Assembly (NCBI RefSeq): GCF_000350225.1
Contig: NW_005178734.1
Location: forward strand, 124,001 to 188,000
DNA: 64,000 nucleotides
Reading direction: 5' to 3'
Origin: Chondrus crispus
Lineage: Eukaryota; Rhodophyta; Florideophyceae; Gigartinales; Gigartinaceae
Below, one piece after another: positions 27,248-38,659 of the stretch (the first letter of the stretch is position 1; every line of letters begins with the position of its first letter). Position numbers and translations under genes: made by a program. The notes beneath the pieces were generated by a model. That model did not search any database. It saw only the letters and a list, made by a program, of their open reading frames with translations, and was not told the DNA's origin.

Positions 27248-28480
27248 TGTAGTGCAATAAGCGGCTGCACAGGGGGGTGAAAAGAAATGGAAATGATAGG
27301 GTATGACAAGCAAAAGTGGAAATCATTTCACTTTATTATTATAATTATTAATTTTAATTATTTGCATATTAGTTATTTAACATTAGATTAGATCTAGGAT
27401 CTAGCGCCGAGAGCTACTGTAGTGGCTCCGGCGGGGCGATATATATACCTTAGCCCTCTGACCACCAAGTCAGTAAAGGTAACCCGAGTTGCCGGAGTTG
27501 AATGTCGCCTTGGTCGAAGTCCGTCTCTACCAAGACGCTCCCTTTTACCTAAGCCTACGGCATCCTTCAGCGCTCGGGGGTCCCATTCCTTTTTCCTTTA
27601 TTTCCCAATCCAACCCGAGTTGCCAGAGTTGAATATCGCCTTGGTCGAAGTCCGTCTTTCCCAAGACGCTCCCTTTTACCACAGATTACGTTATCCTTTG
27701 CGCTCGGGGGTTCCCTTTCCTTTTCCTTTATTTCACCTATCCTTTTCTATTTCTATCTCTATTTCTATTCCCTTATCTTGTGTTGGTTCCACAGTGCCTG
27801 ATTGCGATCCGCATTGTGTAGACTTGAGTCATCGGGCTCTTGTGTTGGTTCTTTTGTTTGTGGTTGGTGCCATCGGCTTTGGTTGCGACCGGACCGGTGT
27901 AGGTGTCTTTGCCATCGGGCGACACGTGGGTGTAGCGCTGCTACTTGTTTACGTTCACCGACGGAGGCTGTTGCAACGACGTTTCCCTCGAAGGTCCTGT
28001 TGTGTATACAGGACAGTGTTGGTTCCATCGGATACCGGTTGCGACCGTTCCGGTGTCGGTACCTTGCCATCGGGCAGTACGGAGGTGTAGCGCTGCTACG
28101 TGTTTGCTAATTCCCGTCGGGCTGCGTTGCGACGCCCCCGTCGAAGACCTTATCAAGGGTATAAGGTGTAACAGGCGCTTCGCGAGCATTGGATTTACGA
28201 CCCATCGGGCCCGGCTTCCTAATTACCGCCCCGAACTCGCCGAGCAACTGCCTGTACAAGACTCTACCACCATCCGTCCCGGGGCGGGCCTCTTCCTTTT
28301 GCCCCCCCCCTGTCAGGGACTTGAGCTACTGTGGGCCGCAAACCCACTTAAAGGGAAAGGGAGAATCGGACACTCCGTAGGGCTGTGCCGTCGGCAACTC
28401 TTGTTGGTTGTTGTTTGTTGGTTGTGTTGTCGCTGGACCGTTGGACCCTGGTTCCGGCCTGACAGGCACATTTCACTACA
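27248..28480 (+). repeat. 3' LTR of element A (1233 bp)
   Basis: Begins TGTAGTG and ends CACTACA, perfect 7-bp inverted termini, with the polypurine tract before it and CTATC after it. Inside are a 131-bp tandem duplication (27481-27611 and 27612-about 27740, starting AACCCGAGTTGCC) and a second, more diverged repeat of about 170 bp (from about 27842 and about 28016, sharing GTGTTGGTTC, GGTTGCGACC and GGTGTAGCGCTGCTAC). No second LTR is in the window to compare with. Confidence 0.85.
27440..27447 (+). promoter_or_regulatory. TATA box in the LTR of element A
   Basis: TATATATA in a GC-rich context (GGGGCGATATATATACC). It lies ahead of the tandem repeats, so the U3/R boundary is probably near 27465-27475. 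Confidence 0.55.
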
Positions 28481-31400
28481 CTATCGTTGTTCTTCGCATT
28501 CCTCAGGGGCATTCTGCAAACTGTTGTTGAGGAAGAGCTCTACAAAAACAAACCGGGGCGTTCACTGCTGAAGCTTTTGAGCTTTACCGGAAAAATAAGA
28601 GATGGCTTGGACAGGCACGGTTGGACTTATGTTCATCTAGATGAGGCCTTGGAAATGCTCATTGTGAGACATTTAAAAAGCCTGAGTACAAACTTCATTG
28701 CCCATTTAGAGAACTCCCCATCATGGCTCATGCCAGTGTCGATGTTTCGAGCATTTTCGCGGTATGTAACTGGAGCTTCCAGAGCTTTTGGGCGGAAGAG
28801 GTCACACGAAGATGGTGGTGAAGCTTCAGGTCCTCTCTCGCACTTCGATAGAAATGCGTGCCGATAGAGAACAGTATGTAGAGTTCTACATATGATGAGG
28901 GAATGCAGGTTCCTTTCCCAGTCGCACAGAGGCTCCGAATGGCTTACAAACGTATTCAGAAGTCCACCTGCCAGGATGAACATATGGGAGGATCAGGAAC
29001 AGATTCTACAAATCAGCGAGAGAGGTCTTTTAACAAGCAAACTGCATGCATCAGTCACATTCCGAGATATATTCGGCCCTTTATCGGAGCAAGACAGAGA
29101 CACGTACTTTTCTGGAAAGAAGTTTAAGAAATGGACTCGAGCACGCAAGGTTATTGGACCTGCTCAGTCCATGGAAAAGTGTGGTCGAACCGTACTTGCT
29201 CAATGTGAGGAGAGCGCTGTCAGCACACCAGTGCAACTAATTGTGCAGGGGTCGAACAGAAGGAGGGATAAATACTTCTCCTTGAAACTGGTTGCAGAGC
29301 GAAGGCGTAAAATTGCTAAGATGAAAGATGCTTATTGCATTGAACAGCGAACGGCGTTGAGGACGACAGACACGGAGTATCTGAATGAAGTCATGGAGAG
29401 GTGGGACTCATTACACAGTAAACGGTACCTTATATCGCCGCACGCTGATTGTTTCGTGGACAGCTGCGGAAACCTTAACCATGGCTCCAAATCATCGTTT
29501 CTGAAGTACAACGTGAATGGAAACAGAGATATTGTATATACACTGAATGATGTAGCTAAGGGTATTCGAATCTCCACGGTTGATGAAGGGAGCAACAGAA
29601 CCAGACCCAGATTAGTTCCTTCACGGAATATACATGAGTCAGAACTGCGCCAATACTATTCTCTGCAGGTTGACATCATGAACGCTTTGCACTAACGAGG
29701 CGACACAGGAGAGAGAGGCACGTCACTGCGATGTGTCATTAATGGAAAGATGAGAACCATTCTGCGACCATGCCTTTTTGGCACAAGAGCAACGCATCTG
29801 AAGCAACTACACCTGCACATCGATGACCCCGCTATCGTTCTCCTTCAAAAGAGCGCAGAGCAAACTCGTAGAGATATTAGCAGATTGAAAGGCACAGGAG
29901 ACGAGGGTGAAAGTACTTTCGTACAAACAGCTCTGGATTTTGACGACGAGCTGAGAGTCCTTTGGAGTTCTCTTTTGTCGAACAGAGTGTACAAAACGAG
30001 CTGGCTTTCTTACATTTGTTCTGTGCTGCAGAGGCGGCGTTTGAAGTGTTGTCCACGACTAGGCATAAATGCAGTATCTATATACACGGGGGGAAATTTG
30101 TACTACCCACGTCATTTACAAGTTGCACACCGAAAAGCCTAGTTCCTCACAGATATTCCACGGGCGTGGATGCAATTTATGAAGGGAAGGCAATATTACG
30201 GCGCGAACCAGATGAAAACATGTTCATCGTCCCAAGAAGCAGATGCATTGTGTTTGATTGCTCTGGCGGTACATACCTTGGCACTCATAAAATTCTACAC
30301 AGGGAGTCAGAGATAAGATTTTTGACTGTCTTTGAAATGTACGTAAGGGAGCCTTTTACCACATACTGCAACCAATTTCGATACGGGAATGACGAGCGAG
30401 ATGCAATGGCTCGTGGGAGGCCGTTGAAATGTTCTGTTTCTGTCCTTTTGTCGGACGACACTGATGTTTTCGTAATACTTCTTTGTAACAGGGATCTATT
30501 CGGCTTTGGAATCCTTCATGTTTTGAACGACTCCGTGCATGACCTGGACGAAACTGTAAGCTGCCTGAACTCAGTTGGGGTTACTGGCAAGAGTACGGCA
30601 CTGGCTTATTGCCTCGCAGGGTGTGACTTTACTCCTTACATGTTCGGACTGAAGCATGACCTGTTCTTAAGAACACTGTGCCTACATTCGCAGCACGCGG
30701 GAAATCTGGAGTCGGCCTCGTTTCCAGATTTGATACTATTGGACACGTACGTTTGTCTTCTATATCTATACAAGCATGGGAAGTTTGAGCTTACCACTCA
30801 AGAGAGGAGCAGGTATAGAGTGGTAGACACGATGGAAACGATATCTAGGAAAGAGATGGCTCCGAACGCGCTATTGAGTTTACAAAAAAGCATGTTTATA
30901 TCTGAGAACCGTGTGGGGTCCATGTCGTGGAGGACGGATGTACGCAACTTCATCGCAGACAAAGTGACATTTGCAAATACGTTAGTCTGTGATATATCTC
31001 ATTTAAGGCTGCAATTTAGTAGAGCTAGCTTCATTGTCAACCGATACTGGGGAATTTCTCACAAAACTGATGTAAGTGCGGAAATTAGGAGTGGCTGCAG
31101 CACCAATTTCGGATATACACCGGATGGTTCTGTGTTGTTGGAAAGAACAGAAGATGTGTCCAGCATAGAAAGGGAAATCAGAGCTGTCATACTTTCTTGC
31201 GGGTGCAAAAAAAGTTGCTCTACTCGGAGATGCAATTGCTACAAGGATGGGAAAAAGTGTATCGGTTGTCAATGCAATGAGGTTCTTTGCAGAAACAGAA
31301 CATCAGGTCACGTCGAATATAGGGCTGAGGAAATTTCTAATGTGCCTGCAAGCACAAAGGGTGCACTTCAAGCGGACATTTGTGAGAATGAGAGTGATTC

Positions 31401-31482
31401 AAGTGAGCAAGACGGCTCCATCGTTGCCGAATCATGCAGCAGCCAAGACGTAGAGATTGAGGACGTGGATGTTCTCCTTTAA
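28481..31482 (+). pseudogene. Decayed ORF with a CXC cysteine domain and a SDDTDVFVILL motif, broken by element A
   Basis: The frame is open from the first base after A's LTR, so A inserted inside this ORF. It runs in frame 2 to about 29960 with stops at 28865 and 29693, then changes to frame 1 and ends at 31480. Together about 1000 codons. Near 30442 is LLSDDTDVFVILL, and near 30612 AYCLAGCDFTP, an acidic pattern like that of XPG/PIN-type nuclease relatives found in repetitive eukaryotic genes. At 31195-31300 a Cys-rich CXC domain (CGCKKSCSTRRCNC, then CIGCQC) of the tesmin/TSO1 type should bind DNA. An acidic tail follows. It may be part of an unrecognised DNA transposon or a host gene; the nuclease link is inference. 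Confidence 0.6.
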
Positions 31483-31547
31483 CAAGCCCAGTCGTAGAAA
31501 CATTTTACGCATGCCATCGTAGCTTCTATTATGTACTCATTACATAC

Positions 31548-32978
31548 CTATGGATGGGCTTCTCGTAAGAAGTCTAGAAGTGAAGATTTGTCACTTCTCA
31601 CGTCAAGAGGAAATGCTCGACGCAATGCATCGAAGTAGATCGTGGCTTCCTCGCATTTGTGGAGACTGTTGTCGACCCACATTTGAAACAAGTCCTCCAC
31701 ATCCAATGGGGGAGGATTTGCAAGCAGATACTCCCTGCTGCACCAAATAAACAAACCTACATTTTGGTGTCTGCAAGGCTTAGGCCGAACATGATCTCTT
31801 GTCGGAAGGATTTCCTCATTCATGAATGAGACTGAACCGGTTGCGGTGCTCACGAGCAATTATCCCTCTGAAGTGAGAGATTCAAGACGAGGCATGATGT
31901 TATACTTGGCTCCCGTTGGTAGAAGAACACAACGACTAAGGCGTGTTACGTAGCACACCGACTTCAAAGCTGTCCACAATCCCCTGCAATAAATTGCATT
32001 CAAACGGGGGGTTACCAGCACCACCTTGAACAAACCCTTCACACGCTTCCCATGAGCCAGTGATCCAAATGTCTTGTCTTCCTCGTCAGCGCTGCAGTAA
32101 AATTCCAGCACATTGCTCTCGTTAAAGCGATCTGCGAAAAGTTCGGTATTAACATTGCTTGTGTACTTCCATAAATAGTAGAGACTGACAGGGGCTATCC
32201 ATGAACTAAAAATACTGCAGTCACGAATCTTCCTAGTCAAAGCCACTGCTGTTTCGCAAAGAAAAGCTTCACAATTTACACCAGGCATTTGCTGTTCTAC
32301 TTCATTACGTTCCAGTTTCTGTACATCTTCAGATCTGTCTTCGAAAATACCATTAACAGTCCCTCGGCTATCACACTGTATATACCTGGACCACAACTTG
32401 TGTGTCAGAGCCTTGGAGATGAGAAACGTACGGTTTCTACCACGCCCAGGTGTCTTGAGTTGCACTTTGAGGTAGTGCTGTTCTGTTTTAGCACCCCTAA
32501 GTTGTTGCGAAATCACTTCAACGCAACATTTGACGGCGAGTTGTTCTGAGTTTGTGCACACCTCTGTGATCATCGCGCAAAACGACCTTTTTGTGCAATT
32601 AAAGGGCACCGACGCAGTGAGCACCACAGTAAACGTGATATCAGAAGAGTTTTGTTAGGCGTGTAAAAGGTTTGGAAAGGCCTTGACGAGAAATGGGATC
32701 TGTGCAGGCCGTGCCGTTGCTCTCGCTAGAAGTACTGCAGTTTGAACGTTCGGAGTGAGCACAGCGGGCGTCGTGAACGGCATGCATTCAAGACGCTCGA
32801 TACAGTAGAAGCTTCGGTATAGGAAGCGCTCCAGGTATTTGAAGAAGAACATCTCCGTAAAGAAGGAGACTAGACGGAGCACACTTCCAGCATATCGTTT
32901 TCGGGAGAGTGAGATCAGGAGGTGACAATGACTCTTTTTGCATCCTTGCAGGTTCGACTGGCGCAATAACGGACACAC
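31548..32978 (-). pseudogene. Decayed minus-strand reading frame, family unknown
   Basis: One frame on the minus strand extends from 32978 to 31548 (about 477 codons) with only two stops, TAA at 32655-32657 and TAA at 31860-31862. The central open part (255 codons, 32627-31860) is well mixed (LSYYLWKYTSNVNTEL-like and CVEVISQQLRGAKTEQHYLK segments) and not low complexity. It runs toward the CXC pseudogene, tail to tail and 65 bp apart. The two may be halves of one divergent mobile element. No family recognised. Confidence 0.4.
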
Positions 32979-33117
32979 GCCCTAAAAACGAGTAATTCTA
33001 TGAAGATATTCAACTGCCATTTCTGGCACAGAAACGGCGATTTGCGGAACAATAAATGAGAAATTGCAGGCGGTCACTGACTGTTGAGGTCCGCAAAACG
33101 AGCTTTTCTAGAAGCTA

Positions 33118-33228
33118 GTGTCTAGGTGACAAATGACCTCATATGAGGCCAGTTTTTAGGCGGGCTTTTGCAATTCGAATAATTGTAGAATTTATCGCTA
33201 CTGTAGTGAAAAGATTACGACTAGAGTA
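33118..33228 (+). repeat. Direct repeat flanking the piggyBac region, left copy (first part)
   Basis: This 111-bp stretch (GTCTAGGTGACAAATG... to CGACTAGAGTA) recurs at 38283-38392. Its continuation, about 50 bp containing TTGGCAAACCAGAAAACATT, is found here only after the pogo element, at 35578-35630, but is uninterrupted at 38394-38447. It includes the palindrome CCTCATATGAGG. Confidence 0.85.
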
Positions 33229-35575
33229 AAGCGAGGGGCGCCAATTTTGGGACAGGGGTTGTAATAGCGGAACGCTCATAATTCTTGAACATTTGCCAGA
33301 ATCGCCGATTTTTCCTCGCACACAGCGAAGTCAGCATTGCTGTGATGTAAATATTTACCAAGTGGCTCGTAAGATTTAAAAATAAATTTCCACGTCGTAC
33401 TCGCAAGGGACTTTTACGTGGACACACGAGTTTCATATTCGTGCAGCCTGCAAAATTCGAATTCCGTAAGGAAATTCCGCCTTCCCTTCACCATCGGATC
33501 CCCTCCCACCTCAGCCCACACCTTTGACTCGCGAGTCGCGAGACCTCTCCCAGTCCGTCACTCTCATTCCAGTACCGTCCTTACGTTCTGCCATGGCATG
33601 GCTGTAACCAAAAGGTATCAGCAAAAGCTTAAAAAGGCAATCAGCCTCTTCTTGAAAGATGGCAAGTCCATGAGAGCAGCTGCTACGAATCAAAAAGTTT
33701 CATTATCCACACTGCACCGTCACATCAAGCAACAGAAGACCAGCGCACCCACTCGATCTGTCGGGCGCCCTCCTCTCCTCACAGCACTCCAGGAGAAAAT
33801 GGCTGTTGACCTTGTCAACAAGTATGCAGACATGGGAGTTCCCATGAATTGAATGCATTTGGCAGAAGGTATCTCCATTATTGCGGAACACCTCCCACAT
33901 CCTCGGCAAAGTGAGCTTCCGTTTGCAAACGGTCGCCCTGGTCGGTCGTTTTCAAGGTCATTTCAGCGGCGCCATATCCAAGACATTAGATTTGCCAAAC
34001 CGGTTCGACAAGAAGGGAAGAGATTTCTATCGTGTACTGCCGAAATCCTCACCACACATTTCGCCACCCTCAGTAAGCTTTTTGAAGAGCACTGCTTCGA
34101 CGGCGCACGCATATGGAATTTGGACGAAAACGGTGCTACCGCCGGTCGAGACGTTGATGGAAAGCCCTCGTGTAGGTATTTACTGCGTCGTGGCGGATGT
34201 GGTGACATGAAAACCGTCGGGTTCAAATCCTTCGGTCGGGTGACAATCATGCCATGTATAAATGCTGATGGTGATGCAGGGCCTACGCTGAACGTCTTCA
34301 AAGGTTCTGGAATTTCGTACAGCACTGTTCTTAAAGACGGAAACGTCGTGGTCGAGAGTGTTGCGGACATATTGCCGCGCGGCGCACTTGTGACAGTCAG
34401 ACGCGACAATGCCGGGGTTGACACGACCACTTTTTTTGAATGGGCTATACGTTTTGTGAATCACGTACGGGATCTCACAGCTAACGGACGGAAAGTTTTG
34501 TTAATTTATGACGGATGTAGATCTCACATAAGCGTTAAAGTTCTACATTTCTTTGAACAGAATGGGGTGTTCGTTTATGCCCTACCCGCGCACTCATCTG
34601 GAAAAACTCAGGCGCTGGATGTCGTCATGTTCAGCCTTTACAAGAAGGCCATCAACAAGGCCCTTTGTGACACTGTCGACAGGGTCGGAAGCAAGGAGTA
34701 CAGTGTGTTTGATTTTTGTTCTATCTTACGAGCGGCGTATCATGAATGCTTTACTAGAGATAATATACGGGCTTCATTTCGACGATCTGGTATTTTTCCA
34801 CTTGACCCATCTAAACTTTTGTCAGTTCCAAGGCCGGAGTCTGGACAGAATATTCAGAATATTTTTCCCAAGAGCAGTTAATGGAGGCTTTCGAGGCAAA
34901 GCGTCGAGAAATCAGGCAGAGATTATTGGGGGAGGACTCTGTTCTGACTAGTAGCGGATATCTGAGCACAACTGCGGGATGTGTTTTTACCTCTTCTAAG
35001 GCTCTACATTTAATTAAGGTGAAGGAGCGACGAGAACGACTTGCACGAGAGAACCGCGATCGAATGGCGGCTGAGCGATCATTGCGTGCTGCTGCTCGAT
35101 CCGATTGTGCCAGGCGTGAATTGCGACGAGCCAATGATCTTGCTTTAAGAAGGCGAGCGACTCTAGCGGGAATGAGTATAGGTCCTTTAGCAAGCAATTG
35201 CGTTCGACTGAGAAGCGTCGGGATGTTGCTCGTCTGCGAACTCTGCGCAAGGTCATTAACAAGTAAAGGAATTTTGTGCACACAGTTTCACAATGACGTG
35301 TTGCGCATTTTTTCCGCAGAAAAAATATTTTTCTGTGGGCCAGATATGATATATGTCCCGAATTGTATGCAAATGCACAAAGTCGTTGGGATCTCAACAA
35401 GTGATGCACGGAGCTGCTCGTTTGATTTTAGACATTCTGGTTGGATCCTGGCTTCGGACCCACCGCTTCGTGGCTCAGTTAGGGACAACTCCAGAACACG
35501 ACGACGTAAATGAAGCACCCTAAGTAGTTTTTTCAATATTTTTTATCATGCCGTTCCATAATTAGCGCCCCCCTT
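33229..35575 (+). mobile_element. Pogo/Tigger-type DNA transposon, copy 1 (2347 bp)
   Basis: Terminal inverted repeats AAGCGAGGGGCGCCAATT (left) and the complement of AATTAGCGCCCCCCTT (right), flanked by TA on both sides (33227-33228, 35576-35577). The boundaries are confirmed by the unoccupied copy of the target sequence at 38283-38447. TA target duplication plus a D,D,D transposase defines the pogo/Tc1-mariner superfamily. The same type of ends and target is seen at 43630-45929. Confidence 0.9.
33598..34881 (+). pseudogene. Pogo transposase, copy 1 (one TGA stop, 3' frameshift)
   Basis: ATG 33598 opens a helix-turn-helix (AISLFLKDGKSMRAAATNQ, then STLHRHIK) of the psq/CENP-B kind that binds the element ends. 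An in-frame TGA at 33850-33852 splits it from the catalytic part: first Asp in WNLDENG (34118-34138), second in LLIYDGCRSH (34500-34529), third in TQALDVVMF (34606-34632). FRRSGIFPLDP near 34777 is the family's C-terminal hallmark. The frame closes at 34879, but the homologous basic C-terminus (GYLSTTAGCVFTSSKAL, KERRERLAREN) continues in another frame to about 35200, showing an indel near 34850. It acts as a nuclear cut-and-paste enzyme when intact. Confidence 0.88.
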
Positions 35576-35577
35576 TA

Positions 35578-35630
35578 CTAAACGTTTGGCAAACCAGAAA
35601 ACATTCAATTCCGTATCTCATTCTTCCCTA
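35578..35630 (+). repeat. Direct repeat flanking the piggyBac region, left copy (second part)
   Basis: Continues the repeat of 33118-33228 after the pogo insertion; TAAACGTTTGGCAAACCAG matches 38395 onward apart from an extra T. Confidence 0.8.
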
Positions 35631-35683
35631 CTCAACACTTTCGTCTTCCTCTTCCCCAAATTTCTTCAAAATGGTGAGCGTCA

Positions 35684-37774
35684 ATGATCCTCGAATTATT
35701 GCAAGTAACCGCGTCCACACTCGTGCAAGACTGCTCACAGCTCAGAGTAAAATGTCGTCGCATATATGGAGCCGCCTGGAAGATCAAGTTGGTCACGGGA
35801 ACTGTCATTGGCATGAAAACTGACAAAGTGGAGGGTCGCAGTGTCACTTCAGTCAGGGCTAAATGGGAATTATCAAATGGCGTCAAGGAAGTCACGCTTC
35901 GCATAGCTAACATCAAGGCTGGTGAAGTGATGGACTTGATCGATGACGACCCTGAAGATCATATCCATCAAGAAACTGAACATTATGTGCGACCGGAGCC
36001 TACAGAGGACGGCGTGACGCCACTGGAAGGAGCACTCAGCCCGAGTACGAGGATCTCCGAGAGTGACGAAATGGACATCCAAGATGGCCTCATGAATGTC
36101 CGCGGCCGGGCCTGGAAGCGTGAGGAGGTCACAGTGCATTTAAATGGTATGATACCGCCGAGAAGATGGAAGGTGATTGGACCGATTGATGAGATTATAT
36201 CCCGTGGTCACAGTCCATCTCAAATGCATCCCATGGACTACTTCATGTGGATGTTCCCACAGGAGCACTAGGCATTAATGGTTTCCCACACCAACGATGC
36301 AATGGAATCAAGGGGACTTCGCTTGACTACAAGAGGTGAAATTTTGAAGTTTTTCGGGGTGCTAATCCTTATGACTCGGATTGAATTCAGCACCAGAAGG
36401 TCTCTTTGGAGCTCACAGGAAACCAGCAAATATCTCCCGCAACCTCAATTCGGAAACATCATCTCCCGCAGAAGATTCGAGGAGCTTCGTCAGAATGTCA
36501 CGTTCAGATTTCCAGCTGACTCAAATGACAGATGGGGTATGATCAGGGACTTCATGGTCGCAATCAATGATCACAGAGCATCTCATGTGATTCCATCACA
36601 GAACATATGCGTTGATGAGAGTATGTCACGCTGGTATGGACTTGGAGGAGATTGGATTGAAACCGGTCTTCCTCATTATGTTGCCATGGACCGAAAACCC
36701 GAGAATGGCTGTGAGTTGAAGACTGCTGCATGTGGAAAAAGTGGAATCATAATAAGAATTGAGAACGTCGTCTCAGTTGAGGAGACTTCTTTAAAGGATT
36801 TTGAAAGTGACCACTTACACGGAACGGCAGTGACTTTGAGGTTGTTACAGCCATGGTTTCACACCAATCGTGTTGTCTGCGCGGATTCGTACTTTGCTTC
36901 TGTCCACACGGCTGAATCACTTTATGAGAAAGGTCTTAGATTCACAGGTGTGGTGAAGACATCTACCAAGAAATATCCGATGAAATATCTATCTCATTTG
37001 GAGATTGCTGAAAAGGGAGAGCACGTCACACTAGTTTCAAAGCCGGTGGCGGGGCCTCATCTCATGGCAGTGATGTGGGTGGACCGAGACCGCAGATACT
37101 TTATTAGTTCTGTCGGAACATCCAACGAAGGAACTCCAATCTACCGCGAGAGATGGCGTACACGTCATGGCGTGACAAGAAAAGAGGAATTGTCTATCCG
37201 TATTCCATCAGTCTGTGAGCAGTATTATGAAACTTGCTCTCAGATTGACCGCCACAACAGATCTCGTCAGGATGATCTCGGCTTGGAAAAGAAGTTCGAA
37301 GTCAAGGAGTGGTCTATGCGTGTCAACATTTCTTTATTGGCCATTTGCATTGTGGATGCATGGAAACTGTATGCAGGTGCAAAAGGAGATGGTTCTAAGA
37401 TGTCTCCAAATCAGTTTTATTGTGAGCTTGGTGACCAGTTGATTGATAACAAATATGGTCGTATATCGTTACGTCAGCGAGAATCAGACAGTGCTGTTGA
37501 AGATGAAGATGTTGGGTTTGGCAGTGGAATTGGTACTCACCTAACTCCAACCACTCGCAAGCGGAAAAACGCATCCGGCGAGGAGACTTGTGCTCTTTAT
37601 CAATCCAGATGCAATATTTGCAAAGGTACAAAAAAGTCAAAGTTTATTTGCTCAGCCTGCAAGGTATATTTTGACAAAGAAGTATACCTTTGTCATTACC
37701 AGACTGGGCGTGACTGTTTTAAGAAACATGTCGACGAACGGCACGATCTTACTTACAAAGGTAAGTACTACTAG
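35684..37774 (+). pseudogene. piggyBac-family transposase (one TAG stop)
   Basis: A frame from about 35684 to 37774 interrupted only by TAG at 36269-36271. N-terminal segment: YGAAWKIKLVTGTV and WELSNGVKEVTLRIANIKAG. Catalytic DDE_Tnp_1_7 region: VSHTNDAM, LKFFGVLILMTRIEF, then the aspartates in NICVDESMSRWYG (36604-36640), VVCADSYFAS (36871-36900) and MWVDRDRRYF (37074-37103), followed by QIDRHNRSRQDD. The C-terminus is a Cys-rich finger (CNICKGTKKSKFICSAC, 37612-37660) as in piggyBac. An ATG at 35671 is in another frame, so the start is uncertain. No TTAA-flanked termini could be assigned. Confidence 0.9.
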
Positions 37775-38282
37775 TGCTGAAGGTGTTCTCGGCCATTAAA
37801 ACTGACTAAATCGGTCAGCATGTGAGTAAAATAGAGCAAAAAGAGATAAAACTCCTTTGACCCCCTATGGTTCTACCCTGCGTCTAAAAACGTGCTTGGA
37901 AGACCTGCAGCCATGTCGGAATGCCCCTTTATGAGATGTCACCGTATTCAATCTCATGTTCGAGTGGGCGCTATAAAGCGTCCTGGGCTGCAGGTCACGA
38001 ACAAGAACCATCGAGATCCCCGAATCGATTTTTCGACCACTAAAGTGCTCAGCGAGGAGTTGAACCCCGGCCACTAACACTCAGCGATCCTTGCAGACCA
38101 CTGAGCTGGCTTGTCAGTTACTAACTAGTCGTTTATAGTTGTCTTTATAGTCGTTCAAAGTTCTACTTCGTAGAAATTGTGCTCCTTTTGTTCTATACTT
38201 GCGAAAATCTTAAATTTTGTTTAAATTTTACTGTAGAGCATTTGACCTCATATGAGGCAAATTGCCGGTCGTCTAGACACTA
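37775..38282. other. Region between the piggyBac gene and the right flanking repeat
   Basis: About 500 bp with no gene. It holds a tRNA-like stretch on the minus strand (38037-38112) and an AT-rich part. CCTCATATGAGG at 38248-38259 repeats the palindrome of the flanking repeat at 38302-38313. Confidence 0.5.
38037..38112 (-). other. tRNA-like sequence with pol III A and B boxes
   Basis: Read on the minus strand, AGCTCAGTGG (A-box-like) is followed 31 bases later by GGTTCAACTCC (good B box). The D and acceptor stems do not fold cleanly and no anticodon loop can be assigned, so this is more likely a tRNA-derived SINE head or a relic than a tRNA gene. Confidence 0.3.
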
Positions 38283-38447
38283 GGTCTAGGTGACAAATGG
38301 CCTCATATGAGGCCAGTTTTTAGGCGGGCTTTTGCAATTCGAATAATTGTAGAAATTTATCGCTACTGTAGTGAAAAGCTTACGACTAGAGTATTAAACG
38401 TTGGCAAACCAGAAAACATTCAATTCCGTATCTCAGTCTTCCCTAAT
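38283..38447 (+). repeat. Direct repeat flanking the piggyBac region, right copy (unoccupied)
   Basis: An intact 165-bp copy of the sequence that is split by the pogo element at 33118-35630. It ends about 210 bp before the EF-G start codon. Confidence 0.85.
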
Positions 38448-38659
38448 CCAATGGATACACGCCAAGTGTATTCTATTTCCCATGATTTGCGGATCTTATG
38501 GCACGGCGCTCAGAATCAGCAAGCAGTTCGGGCTTGGCCCTTTTATCTGATTGTGATTAGAAGCGCAACAACCTCTAGTTAGAGCCCTGACTTGGAGTTG
38601 CCGTGCACATTTGACGTAGGGTGGTGCGAACGCCCGGGTCGCAGTAGTTTCGCCTCAAC

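Larger units (their letters stand above)
1..28480 (+). mobile_element. Element A: Ty3/gypsy chromovirus, 5' end outside window, split by element B
   Basis: A single LTR retrotransposon running from the left window edge to the end of its 3' LTR at 28480, with element B (2596-17132) inserted in the protease. The order gag, protease, reverse transcriptase, RNase H, integrase, chromodomain defines a Ty3/gypsy chromovirus. Without B the visible part is about 13.9 kb. Downstream of pol it carries a long spacer and a 650-codon opposite-strand ORF, which is unusual. The 5' LTR and primer site lie before the window. The five bases after the 3' LTR are CTATC, the expected target duplication, but its partner cannot be checked. 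Two -1 frame changes fall in G runs. Confidence 0.9.

Noticed and set aside
38037-38112. A functional tRNA gene on the minus strand
   Set aside because: A and B boxes are recognisable but the D and acceptor stems do not pair and no anticodon can be placed.
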